From: Craspedostauros australis | Taxonomy: Eukaryota > Bacillariophyta > Bacillariophyceae > Mastogloiales > Achnanthaceae | Length of the DNA stretch: 64,000 bases | Direction of reading: 5' to 3' | Assembly: GCA_026770025.1 (NCBI GenBank) | Contig: JAMXDE010000016.1 | Location: 1,240,001 to 1,304,000 of the forward strand | Shown: piece after piece, positions 20,220 through 30,521 of the stretch | How positions within the stretch are numbered: the stretch's first letter is position 1 | Layout of the letters: every line of letters starts with the position of its first letter | Program-made: the position numbers and the translations under genes | Notes under the pieces: model-generated | What the model was told of the DNA's origin: nothing | The model's input: the letters and a program-made list of their open reading frames with translations, nothing else | The model's database searches: none

Positions 20220-22283
20220 ATGTCAGATCCTCTCGTAGACTTGCACGACGCGTGCAGAACGGACGACATAGAAACAGTACGTTCGATCATCGAATCTGAC
20301 CAATCTACTCATCACGTCAATGCACGAAATCAACGAGGCGACACGGCGCTTCATGTTGCTTGTTGGAGGGGCTCGATCAATGTGACCGAGTATCTACTCG
20401 AGTGTCATCACAAGATCATCGACGTGAACGCCAAGAACAACCAAGGGAAGACGCCGCTGTTGCTCGCTAGTTGCAAGGGATATGCGAAAGTGGTGCAATG
20501 CTTGATCGAGTCAACCCACGTGGACGTGGATGTCAACGTGCAAGATGGAGATGGCCAAACACCCTTCTACTGCGTGTGCTGGCGAGGGGAAGGCGACTTG
20601 ATGAAGTTTCTGCTCCAAACCGATCAAGTGGACATCGACTTCAACACTCCAGACAAGAATGGGGATACACCGTTCTCCCTCGCCTGGCAGAATTTATCAA
20701 GAGAGCTGATCGAGATCCTGGTGAAGTCAGGCAAGGTGGACACCGACTTCAAGAGACGGAATAACTTCGGCCAAACAATACTTCACGGCGCTTGTGCGAA
20801 CCACAAGGAAGACGTGGTACTGTACCTTGCCGAACTTGATCCGGCTGCGATTGACTTCAGCGCGCAAGACAACGAGGGAGACACGCCAATTCACTGGGCG
20901 TGCCGAGAACATTGCATCGGCATCATGAGACACTTGATGACGTTGAAGCCAATCGGCGATGCCTTCAGAATTCAAAACAAGGCCGGTCAGACACCATTCC
21001 ACTGCGCTTGCTCGAGTGGAACGGTTGATTTCGTCCGGTACCTCGTTGAATCGAAGGAGATCAAGCTTGACATGAGCATCCATGATACCAACGGCCATGC
21101 TCCATTGCATTCTGCCTGCACAGATATGAATACTGACGTGGTCAGGTACCTTATTGCGTCGGACAAGGTGAATGTTGGGATTTGCACGGGAGACAAGAAT
21201 GGCAATACGCCTCTCCACATTGCATGCGGCGGGGATGATACGGAGCTGCTGGAGTATCTGCTTCAGTTGGATAAAGAGGAAGGCAACATTGGCCTGAACA
21301 TGCAAAACGAGAGTGGCAACACGCCGCTTCACGTTGTAATAACCGACGAGGAAGATGTTGCACTGGACTGTTTGATGGAGAGGGACATTGATGGTCTCAA
21401 CCTTGAGCTCCAAAACGACGACGGTGACACGGCGCTTCACCTTGCAGTTCGATGGGGCAACTCCGAGGCTGCAGAATGGCTCATCGAGTCTAGCCGCCGA
21501 GGTGTTCACGGGAACATCCGAAACAACGACGGCAACACGCCGCTGCACCTTGCGTGCATGGGCGGAGCTCCTGATATTCCAAGCCTGCTGCTTGGATCAA
21601 ACGAACTGAAAGTGAATGTCAACATACAGAACAACTATGGCAACACACCGCTGCATCTGGCCTACGAAAACAGGGTGCAAGAAATTCGGAGAATCCTGCT
21701 GCGCCGGTATGGCCATCTGTTTGATTTCAGCATCCGAAACAAGGATGGAAACATCCCAGCCAACTGCTCTCGCATGGATAGCAGCACCTTTCCCATCAAC
21801 CAAGAATTGAAGCTCACCAAAATCTACGACCTAATCCGAAAAGACGTTGTACCCAGCCGCAACCTAACTCAAGATTGCATCATCGAGAACGGAGATCCAA
21901 TGGATCGCTTATTCATTGCGGCACAGCCAATGGCGAATATCCAGAACAACAAAGGCAACACGCCATTGCACTATGCTGCCAACAAATACTATCTCGGCAT
22001 GTTGCAGTCGTTGATTGAAGTCGAGGGAGGAGCAGATGCAACGATTCAAAATGCCGATGGCAACACACCATTGCACTTGGCGAGTGCGAACAACTTTCGA
22101 CGCATAGTGGAGACGTTGATTGAATCGGAGCATGTGGTCATCGATCTCCAGATCAGAAATCATCAAGGTGAGACCGTAGCCGATATCGCGACGAGGAGGA
22201 GTGGAGACACATCGATTGCGTTGTTGAATGAGGAACTTCCAAAGAAGCGTATCAAGCGATCCGAAACAGTGCCAAGGCGCTGA
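20220..22283 (+). CDS. ankyrin-repeat protein ANK1
   Basis: A 687-residue protein made almost wholly of ankyrin repeats (about 15), with units such as NNDGNTPLHLACMGG and a spacing of 33-38 residues. Ankyrin arrays bind other proteins; no enzyme or membrane domain is attached, so the partner is unknown. The start is ATG 20220 (MSDPLVDLHDAC), the first ATG in frame. Around residues 520-575 the repeats are broken by a non-ankyrin insert containing FPINQELKLTKIYDLI, DVVPSRNL and DPMDRLFIAAQP. The C-terminus is basic (LLNEELPKKRIKRSE). ANK2 at 46500-48632 is a paralogue that shares the N-terminus (the ETVRSIIESDQ stretch), the insert and the tail. No signal peptide is seen, so it is probably cytosolic or nuclear. 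Confidence 0.9.
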   Translation: MSDPLVDLHDACRTDDIETVRSIIESDQSTHHVNARNQRGDTALHVACWRGSINVTEYLLECHHKIIDVNAKNNQGKTPLLLASCKGYAKVVQCLIESTHVDVDVNVQDGDGQTPFYCVCWRGEGDLMKFLLQTDQVDIDFNTPDKNGDTPFSLAWQNLSRELIEILVKSGKVDTDFKRRNNFGQTILHGACANHKEDVVLYLAELDPAAIDFSAQDNEGDTPIHWACREHCIGIMRHLMTLKPIGDAFRIQNKAGQTPFHCACSSGTVDFVRYLVESKEIKLDMSIHDTNGHAPLHSACTDMNTDVVRYLIASDKVNVGICTGDKNGNTPLHIACGGDDTELLEYLLQLDKEEGNIGLNMQNESGNTPLHVVITDEEDVALDCLMERDIDGLNLELQNDDGDTALHLAVRWGNSEAAEWLIESSRRGVHGNIRNNDGNTPLHLACMGGAPDIPSLLLGSNELKVNVNIQNNYGNTPLHLAYENRVQEIRRILLRRYGHLFDFSIRNKDGNIPANCSRMDSSTFPINQELKLTKIYDLIRKDVVPSRNLTQDCIIENGDPMDRLFIAAQPMANIQNNKGNTPLHYAANKYYLGMLQSLIEVEGGADATIQNADGNTPLHLASANNFRRIVETLIESEHVVIDLQIRNHQGETVADIATRRSGDTSIALLNEELPKKRIKRSETVPRR

Positions 22284-22701
22284 CGACGAGGCAAGACAGG
22301 GTAGGGGGTGGCCATTTCATTCCGCCTCATCCCGTTTCCTTCTGCCTTATCCAATAGCAGCAGCACTTCGCCGGCAGCCCCAAAAAGGGAAGAACGACGG
22401 GTTCCTCACGGATACCGTGCATGTCTTTAGTAACAGTGAGGCCACGGTTGTCATTCGAACACTGCAGAACAAGCATTGCAATCCGCATTCCGGTCGCACA
22501 ATGTGATCCGGCGGAGAATCATATCATAGGAACGCAAAGGATGCTCGTACGAATTGTGCTAATCCAAACCGGCGAAGTTGAGCACTACTTGAAGAAGGAA
22601 GTAATTAGACAAAAGAACCACCGAGTCTTCATGGAACTGATCGCCGCTCGATCGGCTTTGTTCAACTGAGTTGATCGCACCGCCAGCGAGCGAACGCGCC
22701 G
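22284..22701. other. intergenic region between convergent genes
   Basis: Gap between the 3' end of ANK1 and the 3' end of the SEN34-like gene. No gene or clear repeat is seen. Confidence 0.5.
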
Positions 22702-24309
22702 TCAACCCTTGGCCAACTTCTGTCCGGTGGCCTTTCGCTTTCGTTTCTTCGTGCCATCAAATGAATCCGAGCACACCTTTTCCAACGCTAGGTCCACCAA
22801 GGCCACTCGGAACGAGGACGTACGACGATCATTACTACCCTTTGCGCCCTCCTCATCCTTCACCACAGCGGCAAGGAGTGCGATCTTGCCAGCGGTGTTG
22901 AGACATCTCACGTACCCCGTCAGGTCATACGCTGTTGGGACGGGCAGCTCATCTTCGGCACAGCTTGCGGAAGATCCCGCGGTTCTTATCGATCTCGCCG
23001 ATAAAACTCGGAGCCCAGCAAATGCATGGCGCTTGTCTCTAGGTCCATCGTAAAGCAAGTAATCGCAACCGAACTTGGCTCCGCAGGAAATGTGCATCGT
23101 GGAATTCCGGTGCAGATACTCAAACACGATCTTTGAGTCATGATCATATGCTGTCAAAGTGTCCGTCGGGCGCATGGACATGCTCATCCATCTCCGTCGC
23201 TGCGATGCGCCATTGCTGCACTCTTCGGCTGATTCGGATGATGCTGTTTGTCTGCCATCATTCTGGTGGTTCAATTGCTGCTGCTGGGGTTGCTGCTCTT
23301 GTGGTTCCGTTTGCCGTTCAGGAGAAGTGTCGGGATTCACCCGGTGACTCGTAATAGATTCAGGACGATGACGACACCAAACTTCTGGGATCAACGTGTA
23401 CGCCAACGGTCTCAGATCTTCCTTGGACCTTGCGACTTCTGCAATCCTGATGGTTTCCCGTATCTTCTGCGCCCAACGACGGGAAACATCCAAATCAAAT
23501 GAAGCTTGTTCGAGAAGGGGCGACAACGGATGGTCACGGGCCACCATTGCACTTCGAAGCTTTGCGCCTTGGTCCGCAGGCATTTGGCTCAATTGGAACT
23601 GACTCGCCATTGCTGATGAAAGGACGGCGGGAGGCATCCCGTTACGAACTCCCTGCAACTCGGATATCTCTTGCTTGATCACTTCCCAGTTGACCTTGAT
23701 GCTCTGATCATGTTGTTCATTCTCCGCAGCCTCGTCGGTTGTGGATGAGGATAGTTGCGCCAGTGCGCCTGGCCCAGTCGGATTGATGCCGGTCGTTCTA
23801 CGATCATCGCCTTCGCAGTTGATCATGTTGCCTCCTGCGCGCGCGGAATTTTCTGCCATGCGGGGATTTCCAGCAGAGTCAACTCCGTGGTCTTGATCCG
23901 CCTGAGAAAGTCCTTCGGCTGCATTAGGTTGTGGATTGGGGCCGCCATGAAGAGATGCGTCGGATGATACCTCCTCGGCCATTCGCTTCGCGGCGTGGAT
24001 TCTCTTAGCCTCCTTCTTCTCCTTCTTCGTCATGCGGCGCAACTTCCCATCAGCGCCAACAACCTTGAATACTATTGAGCTTCTGATTGGAGCGGTTGGT
24101 GCTGGTGCTGACGTTGTCCCATTGCTTGCGGCACTCGTGGTCCCAGCATCGTCGAGCAGGTGCTTGTTCTGAAGCCGCAGGGCACGTCCGACGACGCGGT
24201 TGCTTGGCCGCAATCGGCGTTGGCCAATGTAGTTTTCTGCGAGGCGGTCCTCCTGCGATCGTTGCAGAAGATTCTGGTCGAAGACGACAATGCACTTGCC
24301 CTCATTCAT
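22702..24309 (-). CDS. SEN34: tRNA-splicing endonuclease subunit SEN34-like
   Basis: A 535-residue protein. The C-terminal 148 residues match the tRNA intron endonuclease catalytic domain: FEYLHRNSTMHISCGAKFG, then CDYLLYDGPRDKRHAFAG and TAGKIALLAAV. The Tyr-His-Lys triad appears as Tyr420, His428 and Lys475. SEN34 is the subunit that cuts the 3' splice site of pre-tRNA introns. The N-terminal domain (QRRLRPSNRVVGRALRLQNK) fits the start of SEN34 proteins. The middle is long, polar and low in complexity, making the protein larger than most family members. The start is the first ATG (24309, MNEGKC); the open frame upstream lacks ATG. The gene is convergent with ANK1 and shares its upstream region with the divergent lactate dehydrogenase gene. 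Confidence 0.8.
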   Translation of the reverse strand: MNEGKCIVVFDQNLLQRSQEDRLAENYIGQRRLRPSNRVVGRALRLQNKHLLDDAGTTSAASNGTTSAPAPTAPIRSSIVFKVVGADGKLRRMTKKEKKEAKRIHAAKRMAEEVSSDASLHGGPNPQPNAAEGLSQADQDHGVDSAGNPRMAENSARAGGNMINCEGDDRRTTGINPTGPGALAQLSSSTTDEAAENEQHDQSIKVNWEVIKQEISELQGVRNGMPPAVLSSAMASQFQLSQMPADQGAKLRSAMVARDHPLSPLLEQASFDLDVSRRWAQKIRETIRIAEVARSKEDLRPLAYTLIPEVWCRHRPESITSHRVNPDTSPERQTEPQEQQPQQQQLNHQNDGRQTASSESAEECSNGASQRRRWMSMSMRPTDTLTAYDHDSKIVFEYLHRNSTMHISCGAKFGCDYLLYDGPRDKRHAFAGLRVLSARSIRTAGSSASCAEDELPVPTAYDLTGYVRCLNTAGKIALLAAVVKDEEGAKGSNDRRTSSFRVALVDLALEKVCSDSFDGTKKRKRKATGQKLAKG

Positions 24310-24890
24310 CCTTGGCTCCTGGTCCTCTTCTGATCTTGGACTGGTGCTGGTATGGCAGTGCCATCTGCTGTTTGATGTTCGTCGTTTTGTGGAACATTTG
24401 CGTCTTCGCGGTTTGGATTTGATTTTTGTGTTTGGTGGTTGGGAGAGATCCTCATTTTTATGGAGTTGCGGTAAAATATTGTAAATCACGATAATTGTGC
24501 TTGTTGCTCGATTCAATTAGGTCGAACACATCAATGCGAACCCCAAATGACTGTTTGTTGTGGCAGGTATCTTCGAGGAATTCGAAGAAAATGTTCTCTT
24601 CTTCTTCTCCGTTGTTGGCGAGTTGGGAGGAAGCGACGTCACCAGCGCATTTCGAAACGAATCTGCAGAATGGTATCCGCACAACACAGCACAACGCCTG
24701 CAGTCTGCATGAAACCCGAACCGTCGTAGCCAAGAGGCAAGATACGACGCTGCTCTGCGCCTCCACCTTTCATCCCACAAATCCACAAATCCACAAATCC
24801 ACAAATTCAGCGCCTGCAGACTTGAACGGGCCCTGCGATTGTACCGTCAGACATATAATACCATACATAGCAACGTGAAGAGCGACGACA
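24310..24890. other. divergent promoter region
   Basis: Shared upstream region of the SEN34-like gene (minus strand) and the lactate dehydrogenase gene (plus strand). It holds an 8-bp tandem repeat at 24776-24807 and a TATA-like run (ACATATAATACC) about 40 bp before ATG 24891. Confidence 0.45.
24776..24807. repeat. 8-bp tandem repeat, four copies
   Basis: Four copies of CACAAATC, the last one ending in T, about 85 bp upstream of the lactate dehydrogenase start. Confidence 0.9.
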
Positions 24891-26832
24891 ATGGCATCGA
24901 TCATCTCCAATCAAGCGCTGGCAGGAAGGGCTGCGACTCTGGCCATGGCCGCGGGACAGCGAGCCCTTGCGAATTCAACAGTCCCGCGTCTGTTTGCCTC
25001 CACCACGAGCATCAGTGCTCGGGCCATACCAACATCCATGGCGAAGGCGATGTTCACTTCGACGAGCTTCCTCGCTGACGATGATTCTCGTGGAAATGAT
25101 TTGACGTCCGATGCAGCAGCAACTTCGACAAGCCCCGATCACGACACCATACATCAGAACATCCACCTTCAGCTCCTCCAGTCGAAGGATCCCATCCCGT
25201 ACTCGTCCGACATCCCCATGACCCCGATGAACGAAGGTGGCCCGCTGGGGCACAAGAAAGTCACAGTGGTGGGATGCGGCCAAGTTGGAATGTAAGTGCA
25301 CCCTGCCTTGCTTTGGCAGATCCTCCGCGGGCCTGTTGCTTGTACACTGAAGCTGCCATCATGGATTATCGTCAGCATTCGTTGTGCTGACGAATTCGCT
25401 GCTCTTTCGCATCGTGTCGTTGGATTGGTGCTTCCGCTTTCTTTCATTCATCCTTCCTCATGTCCGCGAATTCTTGCATATGCCTCCTTATATTTCTACT
25501 CAATACATGCACAACCAATACATGCAACGCACGCATGTATGTATGCATGTATGGTGTGAATCAAAAATGAATATAACGCGCCTGTAGGGGAATCGCATTT
25601 GCCATGTTGAATCAAACAACGGCGGGTACCATCGCGTTGGTGGACCAAAATGCAACAAAGCTCGACGGTGAAGCGAAGGATCTCGAGCAGGGGTCCGCCT
25701 TTCACCAGAACGTTCGTGTCTTGGCATCAGACACATATGTAAGTGCTCGCATGAGAGGTGCCTGTATTGCCCAATGCGACATGGTGCACGCCTTTGCAGA
25801 ATGATGCCTGTGATTTGCCATACATGCGCAATGGCATTCATATCTACCCGCACGGTGTACAGGGTCTGTGCCGTTCATCGGTTGCGTGATGCTGTTGATG
25901 ATTCGCGATTGCCTTCAGCAAACACTCAATGCTCCTATGCCGTCACCCATTTGCTACCCTCCTCTGCAATCTCTTTCCAATTCGCAAACGTCCTCGTTGG
26001 TGCCATCATCCTCACGATGAAAAAAAATCGACGATGCACGTGCTCATGACGAACCTGCTTCGGCCGTCCCCATCTGACGCCGCAGGCCGTCTCGCAAGAC
26101 TCGCACCTCGTCATCATCACCGCAGGGGCTGCGCAAAATCCGGGAGAATCCAGGCTGAACCTTGTCAGCCGGAACGTGGAGATCATGAAGTCCATCATCC
26201 CCAACGTGCTCACATTCTCGCCGCATGCAGCAATCTGCATCGTCTCCAACCCATGCGATCTCATGACTGCCGTCGCTTCCAAGATCGCTGGCCCCTCTGT
26301 GCCACCAGGTCGAATCTTTGGTTCGGGCACGTGCCTCGACTCTTCTCGCCTTCGTTCGTTGCTGGCAAAGCGGCTCCAGGTCGACGGGCAGGCAGTGTCG
26401 GGTTTCGTGATGGGCGAGCATGGTGATACGAGCGTCCCCGTCTGGAGTTCCGTGCGCGTCGGTGGAGTACCGATTCTGAAGACAGACGAAAAGCCGTCTC
26501 CTGTGCACGACGCCATGCACGCGGAGGTCGTTGATAGCGCCTACGATATCATTCAACGCAAGGGGTATACCAATTGGTCCGTCGGTTTGACGGGTGCCTA
26601 CATCGGAAAGGCAGTCCTGGACGATACTCGTGCCATCATGCCAGTCTCCACCTGCGTGCGCGGAATGCACGGCATCGAAGACGATGTCTTCCTCTCCATT
26701 CCTTGCGTCATGGGTTCTCACGGAGTGCGCAAGCTCATCGACCTCCCGCTGACGGACCTTGAAATCGATCAATTCCGCAACTCGGCAGACACGTTGTGGG
26801 GAATCCAGAAGGATGTCTGGGACGAGATCTAG
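24891..26832 (+). CDS. L-lactate dehydrogenase, probably mitochondrial
   Basis: Three exons: 24891-25291, 25588-25738 and 26086-26832 (GT-AG introns, phases 2 and 0), giving 432 residues. The enzyme interconverts pyruvate and lactate with NAD(H). The nucleotide-binding motif GCGQVG is at residues 128-133. The substrate-loop residue is Gln201 (AAGAAQNPGESR in frame), the choice found in lactate rather than malate dehydrogenases, which have Arg. Arg207, Asp269, Arg272 and the catalytic His296 (GEHGDTSVPVWS) are all present. The first 120 residues precede the core; the first 40 are rich in Ala, Ser, Arg and Thr with almost no acids, as in a mitochondrial presequence. Splitting the GxGxxG region with an intron (after codon 133) is seen directly from the reading frames. 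Confidence 0.9.
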
Positions 26833-27060
26833 AGAGAGAGACAGAGATGCAACGGCATCACATGCCAACAAACCTCAGCGTATGCATACACATGCACGTG
26901 TGCCTACTCCTTCGGAACTGCAATTCAAGTGGCACACCACACTTGAATGAGGCATCCAATCACCCAGCAGTACTACTATTCGTACAGCGTACATATATTT
27001 CTCAGTTTAAGTAGCAAATAGTATGTAGAGCAGTATACTCAGCCATGCATACGAGTATTT

Positions 27061-29679
27061 CTATCTGTTGAATAGTATGCTCCGCATCTGATCGATCATA
27101 ATTTGTCGCTGAGACATGTTGCGCTTTTCATCTCCAGGTCGCAACCACAATGGGTCTTCCTTCGCCGGTCTGGCACGATTGTCGTTATCCTCCCAACCAC
27201 GCTGGATTGCCAGGAACCGCGTCAGCTCTTCCAACGACTTCGCTTTGGCCATCGGTGTATTCTTCGTTTGCTGCCCCAGGTTCATGGGCATGACGTTGAT
27301 GGGGTATGTTGGGACTGGGATGTTCGATTCACCATCGTCATCCGTACCATTCGCAGCATTGGTCTCACTGTCTGCTTCGGATGTACGAGAAGATGATGCC
27401 ATTGCATCATTTGAAGCTGAGGGAGGCTTTGCTGGCGCCACGGCCAAACTGTCACCATCTCGCGGACTGTTGTGCTGTCCCTGCTGCTCCTCCTCCTCTT
27501 CTTCCATTGCCATCTGATCAAGAGCGTACAAGTCTTCGCCCATGATGCCAAGGTGCCCATTCTCTTTTCGCTTCAAGACATTCAGAGATGAATTCTTTGG
27601 TGGCTTTGGCTCGGTGTATCGGTACAGGGGACGCGAAAAGCCTTGGATGGGCCCATCAAGACGATGTGACGCGCTGGTGTTCTCTTGGGAATCGTTTTTG
27701 ACTGTGAGCTTCACGAGCCGTTGGCTTTCTTGAGCGAGAAATTTGTTCATGACATGGTAATTCTCTTCCGAATCCAGCGCCGATACTTCTCCATTCGTAC
27801 GCAGCACATACTCCAAGCGCTCCAGCAGATGCTTCTTGATTTCATGCGTCTGAGGATCTGCAAATGGCAATCCCCATAGCATGATGCCACGGATACGCCC
27901 ACGATGATCGAGGTAGAAGATACAGCCAATGCCGTACAGGGGCGTGACAAGGCCAAGCTTCTTTCTGCGTCTCGTGTTGCGCCTCCGCATCTTGGCGGTT
28001 TTGGACGAACCGTCGATGGCCTCCTCCTCATTGATCAACCGAGCCAGGCGCCGTTGGGCGGAGCTGTTCGTCCACCAGAATGCGCGCGTCCATTGACGTT
28101 CGGAATCGCAATGCCCAACGCAGAGGGCCTGGACACCCAGATCGGACAGCGCGGTTGGGATATACTGCTTACGACCAGCCGTAACGTACGTGTTCAGATC
28201 GGAACGCCACACCGGCAATGAATGCGCGGCGAAGGATTGCGTCCTTGGAACGTGACTAAGATCGCCGTCGACACCGTCTTTCAGCTCGTGATAGTCTCGC
28301 GCCATGTTGGTGGCCGCAACGATGCCAGCCTTCAAGCCGTCCAGCAAACCTTCGCCAGCCACAGATGCTTGGCCTGTGCCAGCGTTGGGGTATTTGGCGA
28401 CCGATCCCGCTGCGTACACCCTCGAAGTTGCACAGAGTTCCGCTGTCGTTGCGATCCTTCCATCATCATCGAAGCACACCACGAGCGATGGCTCCATGGC
28501 GCTGCGTTTCGTAACCTGTGACCATGTCTTGTACCAGGGCCTGCCGACCGATGTGCTTTGCATCCGCTGTGGCACATGGTTGGTCGGGATGGCGGCGGAG
28601 CCTTTCGAACCTTTTGTGTCCGGTGCAAGCACCAATGCATCCAAGACGATCCTCTGCGTCTCCAACAAATCATAAGTCTTGGCCGTGTGCAGTTCGAGCT
28701 TGTCGGTTGCGTGGATGGGATCGACCGTCGATATGTACCGGACGATGGCACGATCCTGGATCTCGATCCCTTTCTTCCGTATCTTCTTCCTCAGCGCGGA
28801 GCTCAGGTAGTTCGGCAAGATGTTCCACGACGGACCTGGACTCCCAAACACTAACGTTGGTTTCTGCGTTCCGACACGTGCCGCCCCGGCTGCCAGGTCC
28901 AACGCCTCCCACCCGCTTCCCAACACCCCCACCTTCTTGCCCTCGTTGGCAATCTGCAGGACCCCCTGCCTTACGCTGCTCGGATCGAGCACAGGGCGCT
29001 TCGATAATCCCGTCAGTTCGGTCGTTCGCAATTCGAGTATCTTTTGCAACGCGAGGTCTTGGAATAGCTCGGCAGGCGGCGGTGCGCCGCGTGTGCCGCT
29101 TGCCACCAGCAGACCGTACTTGTATTTGAGGCGCAGGTTGTTGTTGTTGAGAAATCGGACCGTTCGTGAATCGGGATCAAATCCTGAAACTACGTCTCGA
29201 TAGTGCTTGGCCTTGTTGCGTTTTGCAACGGATCGCAGCGGGTCGATGATGGCGATGGATGCCGTCGGGCAGAGTTCTCTAAGTTTGCGCAGCGCACTTC
29301 TTCCAGCATTGCCGTTGCCGACGATGACAAAGTCGTACGATTGGATCCTTTCTGGTTCGGAATCGCCGCCGTCCTGCACCGGATGTGATGTATCCGGCGA
29401 TGCAGCAACTGCTTTTGCCGATGATGACGGCAACATTGCTTCCATCAACGTTCGGCTTGGAGCAAAGGATTCCCTGAGATGCGATATCCAGGTGGGCGAA
29501 TGCAAATGCCTCGGATCAAGTGCGTTCAGTTGCTGATTTCTTTGCCCTGATTGATTATCGCTGCGTCTGATTTCATCAGTGCCTTGGTCATTCAACGCTA
29601 CGCAGGTCCATGCAGCTGTTCCACTCGCCGCGATGTATCTCCAGGCATTGGCACTCAGCGCCAGCTTTGGCATCGTCAT
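27061..29679 (-). CDS. apoptosis-inducing-factor-like FAD oxidoreductase
   Basis: An 872-residue flavoprotein. Residues 121-126 (VIVGNGNAGRSAL) and about 254 (VGVLGSGWEAL) are the FAD and NAD(P)H nucleotide-binding motifs of the pyridine nucleotide-disulfide reductase fold. RVYAAGSVAKYPN (about 422) matches the FAD-binding C-terminal motif, with Ser in place of the usual Asp. WRSDL and, at 583-605, YGIGCIFYLDHRGRIRGIML match the C-terminal dimerisation domain of AIF. AIF proteins sit in the mitochondrial intermembrane space and support respiratory complex assembly. The start is the first ATG (29679); the N-terminus could be a mitochondrial anchor. A long polar C-terminal tail of more than 200 residues, partly acidic and Gln-rich, is not part of the usual family. 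Confidence 0.8.
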   Translation of the reverse strand: MTMPKLALSANAWRYIAASGTAAWTCVALNDQGTDEIRRSDNQSGQRNQQLNALDPRHLHSPTWISHLRESFAPSRTLMEAMLPSSSAKAVAASPDTSHPVQDGGDSEPERIQSYDFVIVGNGNAGRSALRKLRELCPTASIAIIDPLRSVAKRNKAKHYRDVVSGFDPDSRTVRFLNNNNLRLKYKYGLLVASGTRGAPPPAELFQDLALQKILELRTTELTGLSKRPVLDPSSVRQGVLQIANEGKKVGVLGSGWEALDLAAGAARVGTQKPTLVFGSPGPSWNILPNYLSSALRKKIRKKGIEIQDRAIVRYISTVDPIHATDKLELHTAKTYDLLETQRIVLDALVLAPDTKGSKGSAAIPTNHVPQRMQSTSVGRPWYKTWSQVTKRSAMEPSLVVCFDDDGRIATTAELCATSRVYAAGSVAKYPNAGTGQASVAGEGLLDGLKAGIVAATNMARDYHELKDGVDGDLSHVPRTQSFAAHSLPVWRSDLNTYVTAGRKQYIPTALSDLGVQALCVGHCDSERQWTRAFWWTNSSAQRRLARLINEEEAIDGSSKTAKMRRRNTRRRKKLGLVTPLYGIGCIFYLDHRGRIRGIMLWGLPFADPQTHEIKKHLLERLEYVLRTNGEVSALDSEENYHVMNKFLAQESQRLVKLTVKNDSQENTSASHRLDGPIQGFSRPLYRYTEPKPPKNSSLNVLKRKENGHLGIMGEDLYALDQMAMEEEEEEQQGQHNSPRDGDSLAVAPAKPPSASNDAMASSSRTSEADSETNAANGTDDDGESNIPVPTYPINVMPMNLGQQTKNTPMAKAKSLEELTRFLAIQRGWEDNDNRARPAKEDPLWLRPGDEKRNMSQRQIMIDQMRSILFNR

Positions 29680-30521
29680 GATGAATGGTGGTGCTGTTTC
29701 TAGTCGATGTGGTGCAACGGAGAATCGTGACCGGTCCACTCAATTCAACTCAACTCAATCCAATCCAATCAACTTCAAAATGAGCTCGCTCTGATCCAAG
29801 CCAATGCTCGTTCCGACGGAGGCCACCGCGATGACGCTATTTGCGCGCACGATCGGCTGATGGCGGAATACTTGAAGATGGTGATTGGATGGATGAAATT
29901 GTTGAGTTGTCTTGTAGTATTACAATAGATGCATGAACGAAGACGGGAACAACCAGACGTAACCCTCTCTTATTCTGTGCAGTTGTATTCCTACTTGTAT
30001 CGGTGCTGGTCCAGTTGCTCCTGCCGTTGGTGCCGTTAGTGTTGTTGGCGCTGCTGCATTGTTTGTGCACAACCAAGGGGTGATGGTATTGATCTTTCAG
30101 GGTGAGTCAGAAAATGGTGATTTCGAATCCGTCGCGTTGCCACAGCACTCGAATCTTTTTTCGTTTGCGGGTCGCGCACGACTGAGAACGTTTGATTCAG
30201 TCACGAGATACATCAAGAGAGAAGACGACCAACGTTCGGCACAAACCGCACCTGGAGAAGGAGTGTAGAGCAGACTTGAGGAAGAGTCACTTCGTGGGGT
30301 GCATGCAGATGGCTGGCTGTTCTATTCGAAATCATCCTATTCTCTCGCTTTTCTCTCTACGAGTAGAGAACATCTGGTTGCAACATCCATACACATAGTA
30401 CAACTACATCCCGAATGTTTGACTGGGTGTGTGTACGCGTCCGTCCATACGAGCAGTGTTGGATATCACGTACTCTAGTATTTCACTCCGAATATCATCA
30501 CAGGGTTGCCCAAGATGATCA
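29680..30521. other. intergenic region
   Basis: No gene is seen. Short open frames on both strands have no recognisable features. The gap contains the upstream region of the AIF-like gene and the 3' end of the next minus-strand gene. Confidence 0.5.

Noticed and set aside
20727-21548. 273-codon minus-strand frame within ANK1
   Set aside because: Mirror image of the ankyrin repeats; no independent features.
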